64,000 nucleotides of DNA from Umbelopsis ramanniana AG (GCF_025399195.1 NW_026252096.1:310001-374000), one strand, 5' to 3'. Counted from the first letter of the stretch, positions 1 to 10,699 are shown. Program-made: numbers and translations. Notes: a model not told the origin generated them from the letters alone.

Positions 1-251
1 TTGATGTCGCACTCTTCACAATGGGAAAACCAACACATTGGGAAAATTGAAATAAATGAACTAGTTTCAATGTTTGAAAATCAAATAGGATATGTACAGA
101 TTGTTAAATTAGATAGGACAATAGCACTAGGCTATTGTGTTTTTCTTTTTTTGATTGGAGGTTATCTCTCAAGTAATCATGGGATGAATGCAACTTTAAC
201 AATGGCGTCAAGCAAAGACAAAAACTTTTCTAGATGAAACTATGAATCAAT

Positions 252-948
252 CTATTGGGTAAGAGCAGCTTGCTTTTCGGCAATACGAGCCTGGCGACGC
301 TCACGAGCAGCCTTGTTCTTGGCACGGTGAGCATCAGCTTGGTCAGCAATGGTCTTGGCTCTGAGCTTCTCAGCCTTAGCCTTGTGGATGTACTCCATAA
401 GGACACGCTTGTTCTTGAAGACATTACCCTTGGACTTGAGGTACAAGGTGTGGTACAAGTGCTTGTCGATCTTACCAGCTTCTCTGTACTTGCGGAGGAG
501 ACGACGGAGGACACGCATACGGCGCATCCAGAGGACTTGACGGGGCATACGGGCATCAGCAGTACCCTTACGCTTACCGTAACCCATGTGGCGACCAGCA
601 CGCTTGGCAGCGGCGTGTTCACGGACACGGAAACGAGAGTGGCTAACCTGGGGCTTGCGGATGATAAGACCGTCCTTGACGAGCTTGCGGATGTTTTGGC
701 CTGAAGAAGTAAAGTGTATGAGTTATGAATATCCAATGAAAAATTTGTAAAGTTGACGTTACTTACGAGAGTTGGCATTGGAGATCTCATTGACCTCGTT
801 AGGGTCAAGCCAGACCTTTCTCTGACCACACTTAAGGACGCTAGCAGCCAAGCGCTTCTGACTACGCAAGTTCACCCTGTAGATACAAGTTGTTTGTTAT
901 GAGCAAATTGCTAGTAATATAGCCGTACTTGATATTGACATCTCACAT
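252..948 (-). CDS. RPL19: Large-subunit ribosomal protein eL19
   Basis: Exons complement(join(252..700,767..876,947..948)), 186 aa. It is a cytosolic 60S ribosomal protein. The product starts [15 protein letters not shown], continues through the conserved [17 protein letters not shown] and [14 protein letters not shown] blocks, and ends in the basic helical tail ([10 protein letters not shown]). Length and order match eL19 (about 189 aa in yeast). The first exon contributes only AT of the start codon: ..ACAT/GTGAGA at 948-941 is the donor, and the second exon begins G-GTG-AAC after CTACAG, which restores ATG-GTG-AAC. The intron at 701-766 has GTAAGT and TTCAG ends. I see no other start that keeps the conserved VNLR beginning. 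Family assignment is certain; the split start is strongly inferred from splice sites and conservation. Confidence 0.95.
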
Positions 949-1540
949 GTTAAAAGGTTAAACAAAAAGAAGGAATCTTAAATTTGGCCCTACCGCCTTT
1001 GCAAATATTCCTTTCGCTCAAAAAATTTTTCGTTTCTGGGCCAGTAAAATTTCAAGCCACTGAAAGTCACATGATACATGATACATGAATTGTGAGAGTC
1101 ACGTGAGTAACCTCTTAATTGAGACCCAGAGTATGTTTTTATTGAAACACTTTTTATCTATTGTTTTTATGTGTGAACTCAAGGTTCACAATACACATAG
1201 AAAACACATCCCAAACCACATAGTGACTGATTGATAGGTCAATGGAAGGAGATATATCGTAAGAAACATCCTCAGGAAAAGATTTTGGTTATTTTAATCA
1301 AGATATATTTGCAAAACCAAGGCAATCTCCATAAGACATAGTCTCGGGAATGCTCCCTAGCGAACCTAAGAAAAGCATTCTGACAATGTTGGCTCTCTTT
1401 TTGCGAATTTTGCTGTGATCCAGAGACTTCAATCCAGGCAGCCCATCCCACCTCTGGAGAACAACCTTTCTATAAGATATTTGGACAGCTGGTTGGAGTT
1501 GGTCAGAACGCTGACCACTGGATCAAGGTCCCCTACCGAC
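949..1540. other. Intergenic, eL19 upstream region
   Basis: No gene seen. It holds the probable promoter and 5' leader of eL19 (reading leftward). A short tandem repeat of gatacat lies at about 1070-1086, and there is a CACGTGA palindromic core near 1100. Part of it may be the remnant 5' end of the Fanzor element that follows. Confidence 0.4.
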
Positions 1541-1551
1541 ATTTTTGTACG

Positions 1552-3530
1552 TTGATGTTATCAACTTTGGCATCAACATTTTACTCTGGTGCAGAGATGG
1601 TCACAAAAATTGCAAATCACATTGCCCACAATTTTGAACCGTATTGCTCGAACTACTTCTTTTTGCGCCTCAACAACGAGGCGGACACATGGTATGTTGC
1701 CAATGCCACGGTTAAAGAGAGAAAATCTCTCGCAAATTATTTATAAAAGCGAGCCGCCTCTCTTGAGGCGGCATGGCCAGGTGTCGGAAGCGACGAAATT
1801 TTGCGCAGCACATTTGATGACCGTGCGGCATCTATGGAGCGTGGCCAACTCCGATCACATAGGCCAGCTTGTTTGCCTCCCCGCACGCTTTCCTGCCATT
1901 TTTGCACACTGTCTTAACCTACATGGACTTGGTTGTCCATATCTTGGAACCTCATCCACAAAATTTTGTTTCGAAAAGATACATCTTTAGAAAGTTGAAA
2001 GAGGTATACTAACTATCTGATTGTCGTATTATGATTGATATGTATAGTAATCATTTGTTTAGCTTTTTGCTGGGACAAAAGTCCCAAACCGCGTTTATTT
2101 AAGCATCGAAGTAGCTGTGCATACAGCCATACAGCAACGGACCGACGTAGTTTTTGGGAGAAGACAAGCGCATAATGCAATTTTGGACAAAGTAGACTAG
2201 ATACAAGATTTTGTCACTCTAACCATTGGGGAACTAGAAGCGGGTACCTTTCGCCCGCAAAAATATACAGATCCAAAGGGATTCAGGAAGTTTACCATGC
2301 TTCCTGTAAAATAACTGCAAGCTGGTCATATTGCATTGGACGCGGCGACACTTCCTGTAATTTTGAGGGCAGCTGGATTGACCAACTGACGTACCTTGTC
2401 GCAAGAGGAGTTCGAACGGCTAGTATGGCGAAGTTTGATTTTACCCATCTTGGATTCGAAAGCCTTGAGGATTTGTTTACTGAAGATATTCAGTGGAGGT
2501 GAGTTTCTCATTGATAGGCTGTCTACATTGATATCTATCTGACGTTTATGTTGCAACCGATGTCTCCGGTCAGATGGCGTAGATATGATATTTTTATTTT
2601 TCAAGAAACTTTTATTGAATAGTGAGCCAAAGACGCCAGCTCATGAACGGAATTGGAATTTCCATGGTCAACATAGGTCTACAGTATAGGATGTTGATCC
2701 CGGAAAACCCGACATTTTTGTTGCTGTAGATGGAAGCAGCTCCAACCGCTACAGGATCCGCAAAACATCTAATCATGAACACCATGATCTTTGCGGGTTC
2801 AACCGGACAACCAACAAACGAAAAGATGGGTGGCTGAGAATGAGCATGCTCAACATTTAATCAACAACTCTGCCATCGGTCAAAACCGCCAATTTTGGAG
2901 AACTCTGCTTGGCAAAAACAAATCGGCTGGTCTGCTTTGGTGAAATTTGTGCTTTTCATGACGAGGATCAACGCTACCGCGTTTTGAAATTGAAGAACTA
3001 CAAAGGCCGATAACTGGCACTAGAGGAAATGAGACGAAGGCTCACTTTTGGGTCTAACAAGTATGGAAGTCATACAAAGCCATCCCATGGACACATGGTG
3101 GACCCTCTAGTGAAGAAAGACCAAGTTTTGTACCTCTTCCATCTATTGATAATGAAAATAAAGACAATATACACCACTACTTGATTGCATTTGGAAACGG
3201 CAGTGCCTCACACCTATGAGGAAAACTTCCCGCGCCATCCAAAGGACACCCACGACATTCAAAGTCTCTTTCCAAGCGTAAAGTATTTGTATCTACTATC
3301 ATTATTGACGAATATTTAACCTCACAAGTGTGCGCGGAATGCCACAAAAGAAGTCTAATCAATCTACGTGAAAGATCCTTGCCCTCTACTGCTACCGGAT
3401 CCAAAATTTATGCTGTCCTCAAGTGTACCTCTTGCAGCTCAGTATGGAACAGGGATGTAATGGCGGCAAAGAACATATTGTATATCTTTCAATTTATGGC
3501 CACGCACAATAATGAGAACGAACGCCGAGG
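1552..3530 (+). pseudogene. Decayed Fanzor (eukaryotic TnpB-like) RNA-guided nuclease gene
   Basis: Three stretches on the plus strand, separated by stops and frameshifts, line up in order with a Fanzor1-type protein. (1) 1552-1746: a helical N-terminal piece with KIANHIAHNFEPYCSNYF, like the N-terminal region of fungal Fanzors. (2) About 2190-2460: the motif FRKFTMLPVK followed by an ALDAATL-type helix, with in-frame stops. (3) 2693-2730: VDPGKPDIFVAV, the RuvC-I motif carrying the first catalytic Asp. At 3262-3500 in another frame come IIIDEYLTSQVCAECHKR, then CTSCSSVWNRDVMAAKNIL, that is the DE-x2-TS block, a zinc ribbon with two CxxC pairs, and the RuvC-III Asp (NRDVMAAKN). At least one frame change lies between 2900 and 3262, plus several stops, so no functional protein is expected. 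No clear terminal inverted repeats were found. The host element type is unknown. Confidence 0.82.
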
Positions 3531-3969
3531 AAGGCACTGGGCCAAGGGAAGCTCAGTTGCCGAGTGGTTAATCCAAGAGAGGAGAGGGACTTGTAGCCAG
3601 TTCGAAAGACCTCGACATCAATACACGGTAGGTACCAGAAAATTGCAAAACTGGTTTGTATTAAGCGCTGACCTGACTTTTCACGTGACGCAAACGATTT
3701 CGAAAAGATACAGTACCCGCGTGCACGGCGCTTGTGGTCGTGTGAGCTCACATGAACCCAACTTTATACCCTATTAGAAAATCCTGCAGCAGCCGGTGTT
3801 AAACGTTGTCGTTGTTGTGTTATAATAGGTTCCCTATCGACATCTTTTGCGATAGTATAGCTGCCTTCAAGTAATCTGAATTGTTCCTGAATAGGCTGAC
3901 TTTAAATAATTGTGCACAATAAGACCAGCGTACAAACTTCAAACTTTTTTTTCCTCCATCTACTCCGTC
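3531..3969 (+). other. Intergenic between Fanzor relic and phosphotransferase
   Basis: No gene supported. It includes a short tRNA-like D-arm string (gccgagtggttaa near 3560) that does not fold as a tRNA, and another CACGTGA core near 3684. The last part is the probable promoter and leader of the downstream phosphotransferase. Confidence 0.4.
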
Positions 3970-5512
3970 ATGCCTAATCGATTCACTGAGAACGCAAGGA
4001 TCCTGAGCGAAGAACAGCTTAGTAATTTGCGTTACTACAAATATCAAGCAGTTGACAAATCTCCAGTCAGTAAATATGTTTTACGCCATTACTGGGATTG
4101 GGCCATTAAGCTCTTTCCTATGTGGATTGCGTAAGTGAAAAGTTATCACTGTGTCTTGAGCCAGCGTTAACCATACTGAACTCTTGCTTCTGGTCCAATA
4201 GTCCCAATTTGATCACATTACTTGGCCTCTTTTTCATGATTTTCAATGTCATTCTGGTCGTCATATTCACACCAGACCTAGGTGTCGACGGACCACGATG
4301 GATATACTTCAGTTTCGCTGCTGGTCTCTGGCTTTACTCAACTTTTGATAATGTTGATGGCAGACAGGCTCGTCGAACCGGTACTTCTTCACCTCTTGGA
4401 GAATTGTTTGACCACGGCTGCGACTCTGTTAATTGTGCCTTTGTTGCTATACTTCAAGCAGCTGGAATGGGAATGGGCCATACAGTCCAAAGCGCTACCT
4501 TGGCCATTATTACAGCCTTAGGCTTTTACTTGTCAACAATTGAAGAATATCACACAGGAGTTTTGTACCTTGGGTACGTCAATGGTCCCACCGAAGGTCT
4601 TATTTTGTCCTGTATTGTCTTTATCATATCTGGCATAAAAGGTAGGTGTCGATGATGCCATAATTTTTGCGTTGATATAATTTTATCTCTAACTGTGGTG
4701 TAGGACCTGAACTTTGGCAATTGCCATTGAGTAAGCTTTTTGCCTCCGTACCATCATGCGTTCAAGATGCAACCATGGCAGACATTTTCGTATACGGATT
4801 GGCATTTTTCTTCATCTTTACACATTTACCCGTATGGTACGTATTTAAGCAAGTTATCTTCAAAATGAACTCAGTCCACTAAACCTCTCATTTCGTATAG
4901 TATCCATACCATATATCTGTCTTGCCGTCAGAAGCGTGAGGAATTTTGGCCTGTAGTTCTGCACGAATTCACGCCAATCGTCGCGTTCTCTTTACTATGC
5001 TATGCTTGGCTTCAGTCTCCATACTCTTACATACTGTCGAGCGAGCACTTAATTTTGTTCATCACTACTACTGGAATCATCTTCGGAAGGATCGCCTCCA
5101 AAGTCATTATCGCCCACCTGACAAAATCTCACTTCCCAACCTTCTCTAATCTTATGATACCCCTGTCTGTCGGCGTTGTCCTTGTCGAGTTTCCAAGGCT
5201 ACTTCATATGTAAGTGATAGTAAAAGTGCCAGTAATCTGTCAACTACACCTCATCTAAAAAAATTCATCTTCAATAGTAATCCTATTCTCAGCCCTCGAG
5301 CGGAATTTCTGTATCTTTGGGCCTTTTTCGCCTTTGCTGTGGTATCGTATTTACGCTGGGCCTTTATCATCATCAACCAGTTCTGCGACTATCTCGACAT
5401 TCAGTGCTTGAAGATACCATACAAAGCCAATCGTAACGGCAAAGGCAGAGAGCGTACACCATTATTGCGTGAACAAGAAGAAGGGCATGTTTATGGATCA
5501 TCTTCAGCTTGA
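3970..5512 (+). CDS. Choline/ethanolaminephosphotransferase (CDP-alcohol phosphotransferase family)
   Basis: Exons join(3970..4130,4202..4641,4704..4836,4901..5209,5278..5512), 425 aa. It transfers phosphocholine or phosphoethanolamine from the CDP-alcohol to diacylglycerol, the last step of the Kennedy pathway, in ER/Golgi membranes. Exon 2 carries the full family signature DG-x2-AR-x8-G-x3-D-x3-D (NVDGRQARRTG...GELFDHGCD), with the Asp residues that bind metal and CDP. It is preceded by PNLITLLGL, typical of CPT1/EPT1/CEPT1. The rest is mostly hydrophobic, with several membrane spans (roughly 7-10). All four introns have GT..AG ends and keep phase. Start at 3970 gives the usual N-terminus just before the first membrane region. 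Sequence alone does not decide between choline and ethanolamine specificity. Confidence 0.93.
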
Positions 5513-5677
5513 AGGGTACTATTTGTCTTGTAACAAAACAATTTGATTCCACTATAGTATTTAATAAAAAGCATCTTACTTTTAAAGCAATGCGTTTTAA
5601 AAGATTTGAATTAATTGACTGCGCAGCCGTGTCTTGAAAAAAAAAAAGATATGCTCTCTCACTGATTCCTCTCCACC

Positions 5678-6370
5678 ATGTCTGATCCTGACCATAAGGA
5701 CGAAATATGCTTCATTTCAAGAGGTCGATACGTCTCTGTCGAAGGCAGCTTCATAGAAAGTTGCGCCAATAACGCCAACATAGTAGTACCTGCACATATG
5801 GTCCAGAATCGAATCAAGCGCGACGGATTACAAGAGCATCACCTTACATTCATAAATCCTTTTGAGCTCAAAGATGCTGCTAGTAAGCTTGATATCAAAA
5901 AGAAAGCTGCTAGCCGAATTATAGAACGCATTCAAAACGAGCACGGTTTTCCTAGTACTTGGGAGCCACCTATCGATCTTGGCACTGGCAGAATTCTGGG
6001 CAAGGACAATGCGGTCACCCTGTTCAAAGTTATCCACTGGCCTGCAGGACAGGCTATTCGACAAAACCTCGGACTTGGTCATGCTTTCCTCCATGTCACT
6101 CTTGGTTTCGATCCAGCAGATATTCACCAATATAAAGGACCAGGATCCCTTGATACTCTTAATGGCATATCACAGTGTAGTCACCGCGACATTGAGCAAC
6201 TCACTTCTCTGCAACACCATTACCATGGAGATGGCGTATTCATGAAAAGACTGGCGATTCAGTGCTGGAAAACAGGCTTCTATAGGTGGGCTTTTTGGCT
6301 TACCTTTAGATATTCTCTCGGTAAGAAATTTTGCTTGCGGGTCATAATTGAATACAGCTTGGTAGATTAA
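5678..6370 (+). CDS. 2H phosphoesterase-superfamily protein (Swiss-army-knife 2H type)
   Basis: Single exon, 230 aa. The protein has two H-x-T motifs spaced as in 2H phosphoesterases: HHLTFINP near residue 50 and HAFLHVTLGF near residue 142, followed by DIHQYKGPG. 2H proteins act on cyclic phosphates or 2'-5' bonds in RNA and nucleotides; the variant with an H-x-TLGF second motif is found in Swiss-army-knife RNA-repair-like fungal and plant proteins. I infer such a role but cannot name a substrate. The C-terminal part (from residue 190) is aromatic-rich and may end in a hydrophobic segment. A GTAAGA..ACAG pair at 6321-6357 would make only a 37-nt intron, so I read through it. The start is the first ATG, in the context ctccaccATG. 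Confidence 0.7.
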   Translation: MSDPDHKDEICFISRGRYVSVEGSFIESCANNANIVVPAHMVQNRIKRDGLQEHHLTFINPFELKDAASKLDIKKKAASRIIERIQNEHGFPSTWEPPIDLGTGRILGKDNAVTLFKVIHWPAGQAIRQNLGLGHAFLHVTLGFDPADIHQYKGPGSLDTLNGISQCSHRDIEQLTSLQHHYHGDGVFMKRLAIQCWKTGFYRWAFWLTFRYSLGKKFCLRVIIEYSLVD

Positions 6371-6372
6371 CA

Positions 6373-6779
6373 GCTACATTCATAGCCACAATTAAACTAT
6401 ATATGACCGCAATCAAGTCTCCACGGTTACGATAACTTTCAACTTGACCATATTATCACTTTGAGAAACGTACGCACCAAGTGGACTTAGAAGCGATGTC
6501 TCAGCGAAGGAGCTTTTTGTTGCTCTGTACCTGCAAACAGGTAACTGTAATATAACCGACTAGTGCATCTACATCCATCATCTTTGGTAATACGAATTGA
6601 ATAAATATTCTACCATTTTTATATAATAACAATACGTCCAAAATCTTCAATTCAACTCTTTGGGTAGGAGAATGCTACATGGTTATACCGTTGCTATCCC
6701 ATCGTTGAGGACAGTCGTTGCGAGGGGACATCAGCCATGTTAATCAGTTATTACTTTTTTAGGTAGACCGCTCGTTACT
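6373..6779 (+). other. Intergenic, promoter region of the S33 peptidase gene
   Basis: No ORF or RNA gene is supported. The stretch is AT-rich (tatataataac near 6618-6630) and probably holds the 3' end of the upstream gene and the promoter of the hydrolase that starts at 6780. Confidence 0.4.
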
Positions 6780-8670
6780 ATGTCTTTTAACGCATTTTTA
6801 GGTACGAGGATACAAGGCTCACTGGTGCCTATAATTTCGAGACTGTCAATACAGTTTAGGCCGACACAACGGAAGGTACAAGAGTTTGCACTCACGTCGC
6901 GACGGGGTTTCTGGGTTGGATCTCAAGTACAATTGTCACCAAAAATGCAAGAACATCACTTGGACAGATCAGACGTGGAATCTTTTACCATTCCTGGTGC
7001 AAAAGTTTTTGATCGCTACTTCGATTTACCACTTGGTAAGATTGCCTCACTGAGGAACAGTCTTACAACATATAACTTGTCTCTGTAACGGTTTGGCTGA
7101 TCACATAAAACGAACTTATTGTAGCATACGACTCAAATGCCCAAGAGCAGAAGATCAAGGTCTTTTGTAGACACTTAGTCCCAATAAGCAAGGTCAGTGA
7201 AATGAAGCGACTGCCATTCCTGGTCTATCTTCAGGTAAAATCGTCAATATCCTGCCTATATGCTTTTCTCTTCGTCAAGACATTGAGTATCTTTCAATAG
7301 GGTGGACCTGGCTTTTCATGCGCGTTCCCCAAGATATCCGGTTGGATAAAGGTAGCTTTTGATAACGGTTATCAGGTGTTGCTACTGGATCAGCGTGGAA
7401 CTGGCTTATCATCCGCAATATCGGCAGACTCTCTTGCACATCTATCCGACCAAGGGAAGGCTGACTACCTCAAATGCTTTAGGGCTGACAGTATCGTACG
7501 AGATTGTGAGTCCATTAGGAAGCTTTTGACGTGGGATCGCTCAGAGGAACATGAATCTAGAATAACCTTACTTGGCCAGAGCTTTGGTGGATTTTGCATA
7601 ACGACGTACCTAAGCTTATTGTAAGTCTTCCACCTACAACTCTCCCACGCTTCGTTTTAATTTTCAGCTATTAACATTTGCCATTCGCTAGCCCCAAGTC
7701 TGTCAAGGCAGCTTATATTACAGGAGGTGTGCCTCCACTAGTTTCAACTCCAGATAAAGTCTATGAAAAAACATTTGCACGTATTCTCAAGCGAAACGAT
7801 GTATACTATGGAAAGTACCCGGCCGATGTTCAAAGAGTACAAAATATCATCAAATACTTGAACAACAATGAAATTAAGCTTCCAAATGGTGGCTTCCTAT
7901 CATCAAGAAGATTTCTTCAGCTTGGTCTTGCTTTTGGTGGATCGGGTGGTTACGACACTGTTCACGAAATAGTACTGCATGCTGCACAAGATCTTGAACT
8001 CCTGGGCAAACTCAGCTACAGTACCCTTAACAGTGTACAAACTCAGCAAGGTTTCGACACGAATGTCATTTATGCCATTTTGCATGAATCTATCTATTGT
8101 CAAGGCATGGCCAGTAACTGGAGTGCTGAGCGTGTCCGTATGTCGAGCCAGTATCTAAAGGATTTTGACTGGTCTGGTAACACCCGGGTCAATTTTACAG
8201 GTGAAACAGTTCATCCATTCATGTTTGATGACTATTCAGAACTTGTTCCTTTAAAGGAAGCTGCAGATATCTTGGCAAAATATGAGGATTGGGGCCCTCT
8301 TTACGATGTAGAGACTCTCAAGAACAATACTGTACCTGTGGCCGGTGTATCATATTTCGATGACATGTAAGAGATTTATATTGCACACTTTGATAACGCT
8401 TTTTGCAACGGCCGGCCATACTGACGAACGGAGCAACGTGTAGGTACGTCGACCTGGATCTCTCGATTGAAACGGCTAACACAATACAGGGATTTCAACC
8501 GTGGATAACAAATGAATTCGCTCACAAGTATGTATTTAGCTATTGCACTTCGATCATATCTTACATAATTAACTCATATAATGGCTCACAGTGGCTTGCG
8601 AGAGGATCCCGAGCGTGTGTTCGGCTATCTCATCAAACTTGCCCAAGGTGATCACGGAACAAACCGCTAA
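6780..8670 (+). CDS. Proline iminopeptidase-like alpha/beta hydrolase (peptidase S33)
   Basis: Exons join(6780..7035,7125..7234,7301..7620,7692..8366,8444..8527,8592..8670), 507 aa. It is predicted to remove N-terminal proline or similar residues from peptides. Family motifs appear in order: LQGGPGFSC (oxyanion loop, at the exon 2/3 join), LLLDQRGTGLSS, the nucleophile elbow LLGQSFGGFC, then FDDMYVD with the acid residue, and a late HNGLREDPERVFGYL with the catalytic His. All six exons join in phase with GT..AG introns. The N-terminal 55 residues are basic and extra relative to bacterial enzymes. Translation could instead begin at the Met near 6951, just before EHHLDRS, or the extension could be a targeting peptide. 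Function is from family knowledge; the substrate is not proven. Confidence 0.88.
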
Positions 8671-9058
8671 ATTTTTCTGGATAAGCTACAACAAACAGCA
8701 AGCTGGATTATTCAAGTACCCAAGACGACGTTTGTGATATAGCTTCTTAGTAGAACAGTGCATTATGTGCTTCACTTCTGACTCATTTCTTATTAAACAT
8801 GGACGAATTACACACTTGAATGGCAAATCACATTATATTTTTGTGGCAGAATGAATAACGCTGGCGAACATGAACAGAATCCTGATAAAACAGTAAACAT
8901 TTTCATCATTCAATCAGTGAAGGCACGGATACAGCTCAATAGATAAGCTCTCTTTACTTTAGTTTAATCATATGCGCAATCCTTACTCTTAGTCGCTTAC
9001 TGGACGACCGCCTCATTTTTTCGTACAAAAATTGCAATGGATGAAACCATACAAAGGA
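8671..9058. other. Convergent intergenic region
   Basis: It lies between two convergent genes. It probably holds both 3' untranslated regions and their polyadenylation sites. No ORF, RNA gene or repeat is recognised. Confidence 0.4.
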
Positions 9059-10120
9059 TCAGTTCACAACAATAGTAATATTGAACGGACCAGCAGCCTT
9101 CTTAGCATGTTGGACTGCTTCATTTACGTTATCCAGGCTATATTGGTCGTCAGTATCAAACCAGTCAGGTTTCAGCAAGCCAGCTTCCATAAGGCCGATC
9201 AGCTTCTTGCAGGCTGTTCTGGGATACATGAAGCAGCCTTTGATGGTTAAAGATTTGACCATGATAGGCATAAACGGTAATTCCAGATTGTCGGGCCGAC
9301 CAGACATGATGACGCCAGTTCCAAAACTTCGAAGAGACAAAATTGCAGATCGTATAATAGACACTGGAGCAGTGGCATCTAGTAATTCCAGCACCAAATC
9401 AATGGGTCCATCGGCAGCCTTATTAAACGCGGCAATGTTTTCTTGTTCGTCCTCAGAGAGCTGAACAGGAACAACTCGGTCGCCAAATTTCTTCACAAAA
9501 GCCTCCAGCTTTTCAAGACTTCGACCAGGTAGTACCACTTTACGAGCACCCATGGCGAGAGCGACACCTATTCCACAGGCTCCATAATATCCGGTACCAC
9601 CAAGAAGCAAGACCGTTTGTCCAGGTTCAAAATTTCCAGATAAAAGACCTCCATATGGTACAAGCATTCGATTAATGCTTGTAAGCTTGGCTGCGTCTCT
9701 ACCTAGCGAAGATGGGATAGGAATAGCATTCTCTAGAGGCACTAACATTTTCTCGGCGAAGCCACCGTTACGAAAGACATCCGACAAGCTACCAGGGGGT
9801 AGAAAGAGACCTTGAAGAATGGTTTCAGGGCTATGAGGATCATCTCGAGTTCGAATGGTAGGGTCGACATAAACAAGGTCTCCTTTCTTCAAATTATGAG
9901 CATCTGGGCCAACTTCTTCGATTTCACCAATGGCACTGCAACCAGGAATTAAGGGAAGCACCAATGGGAAAGGAATTTCGCCTGAAAAAACAGCAGTATA
10001 ATGATGGACAACTGGTGCAGCTAAAACCTTGACGATAGCAGACCCAGGAGTAAGGACAGGATCGGGATATTCTTGAACGTCAAGCTCAACTTTGCGCTCG
10101 TTTAGTACTGCTGCTTTCAT
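9059..10120 (-). CDS. Medium-chain NAD(P)H-dependent reductase (zinc-less alcohol dehydrogenase / quinone oxidoreductase-like)
   Basis: Single exon, 353 aa. The start MKAAVLNERKVELDVQEYPDP is the usual beginning of the MDR superfamily. A GroES-like N-terminal half (PGCSAIGEIEEVGPDAHNLK, GDLVYVDP) is followed by a Rossmann domain with LLLGGTGYYGACGIGVALAMG near residue 175 and GARKVVLPGRS, which suggests NADP(H) use. The GHE and four-Cys zinc-binding sites of true alcohol dehydrogenases are not visible, so a zinc-free oxidoreductase is more likely. Substrate unknown. It is convergent with the S33 hydrolase; a tRNA-Ser lies about 450 bp upstream of its start. Confidence 0.88.
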   Translation of the reverse strand: MKAAVLNERKVELDVQEYPDPVLTPGSAIVKVLAAPVVHHYTAVFSGEIPFPLVLPLIPGCSAIGEIEEVGPDAHNLKKGDLVYVDPTIRTRDDPHSPETILQGLFLPPGSLSDVFRNGGFAEKMLVPLENAIPIPSSLGRDAAKLTSINRMLVPYGGLLSGNFEPGQTVLLLGGTGYYGACGIGVALAMGARKVVLPGRSLEKLEAFVKKFGDRVVPVQLSEDEQENIAAFNKAADGPIDLVLELLDATAPVSIIRSAILSLRSFGTGVIMSGRPDNLELPFMPIMVKSLTIKGCFMYPRTACKKLIGLMEAGLLKPDWFDTDDQYSLDNVNEAVQHAKKAAGPFNITIVVN

Positions 10121-10575
10121 CTTTGCTGGAGTGAACTTTCCAAAACCGCCATCAATGCACAGTAATATTTATATGAGTCACAAGAGCACTCATTACTAAT
10201 CGGTCAAATCAGTGTGACCAGCAATTTGTGAAGCAGTAAAGAGGTTCATACTGCAGTATTGTAAGGCGTCCCAGAGCAAAGGCCACTTGTTAACGGAATG
10301 AGAAATGGCGGTTTGCCGTCGGTATTTCATTGTTCTGGTATTTAAATCAAAGATAGGTCATAATATTAGATAATATCCAATAAAATCATATGGTGAGCGA
10401 GAGAATACAACCCGAAATTGCTCTTGTAGCAGCGAGTAGCTTAGTCATGGCTAGCGAAGGAAATTTCACCCGTCGATACTGAGTGCATTACTGCGCAGAA
10501 GGACAACCAAAAAGAAAAAAAGTTTGCCGATAACTCCGGTCGATGAAATTTTGAAAAAAGAAAAAAAGAATGATG
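10121..10575. other. Upstream region of the reductase gene
   Basis: No gene supported. It contains the probable promoter of the reductase (reading leftward) and, at its right end, T-rich flank of the tRNA-Ser gene that resembles the flank of the second copy at 20 kb. Confidence 0.35.
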
Positions 10576-10682
10576 CGTCGACAACAGGATTTGAACCTGT
10601 GCGGGCAGAGCCCATGTGATTTCTAGTCACACTCCTTAACCACTCGGACATATCGACCTTCGATATGAGTTCGACCACCAAA
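10535..10682 (-). repeat. Duplicated tRNA-Ser segment, copy 1
   Basis: The identity with 20058-20205 extends past the tRNA. On the 5' side both copies have GGT(C/T)(G/C)AAC...ATCGAAG directly before the gene. On the 3' side both have GCA(T/A)CATTCTTTTTTT, then CAAAATTT(C/T)AT and a (GA/GG)CCG-containing string. The two segments are inverted relative to each other, about 9.5 kb apart. This suggests a small segmental duplication rather than two unrelated tRNA genes. Confidence 0.6.
10576..10657 (-). tRNA. tRNA-Ser (anticodon AGA)
   Basis: 82 nt, no intron. The acceptor stem GTCGATA pairs with TGTCGAC, with discriminator G. The D-arm is TCC-GAGTGGTTAA-GGA, the anticodon stem-loop is TGTGA-CTAGAAA-TCACA (anticodon AGA), a long variable arm GGGCTCTGCCC is typical of serine tRNAs, and the T-arm is CAGGTTCAAATCCTG. 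A T-run follows the 3' end, the RNA polymerase III terminator. An identical gene lies at 20081-20162 in opposite orientation. Confidence 0.97.
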
Positions 10683-10699
10683 ATTTACAAAAGCAAAAG

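Noticed and set aside
230-829. A 199-codon minus-strand frame overlapping eL19
   Set aside because: It is the wrong frame of the eL19 exons; the eL19 frame carries the conserved protein.
3555-3625. A tRNA-like string (gccgagtggttaa ... agttcgaaag)
   Set aside because: It resembles a Ser/Leu D-arm and a T-loop, but neither the acceptor stem, the D-stem nor the T-stem pairs, so it is at most a decayed tRNA-derived scrap.
1096-3690. CACGTGA near 1100 and 3684 as terminal inverted repeats of the Fanzor element
   Set aside because: The match is a short self-palindromic core that occurs by chance; the flanking bases do not pair, so no repeat ends can be claimed.
6321-6357. An intron in the 3' end of the 2H gene (GTAAGA..ACAG)
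   Set aside because: At 37 nt it is shorter than any intron here, and removing it leads to a stop within two codons, with no gain.
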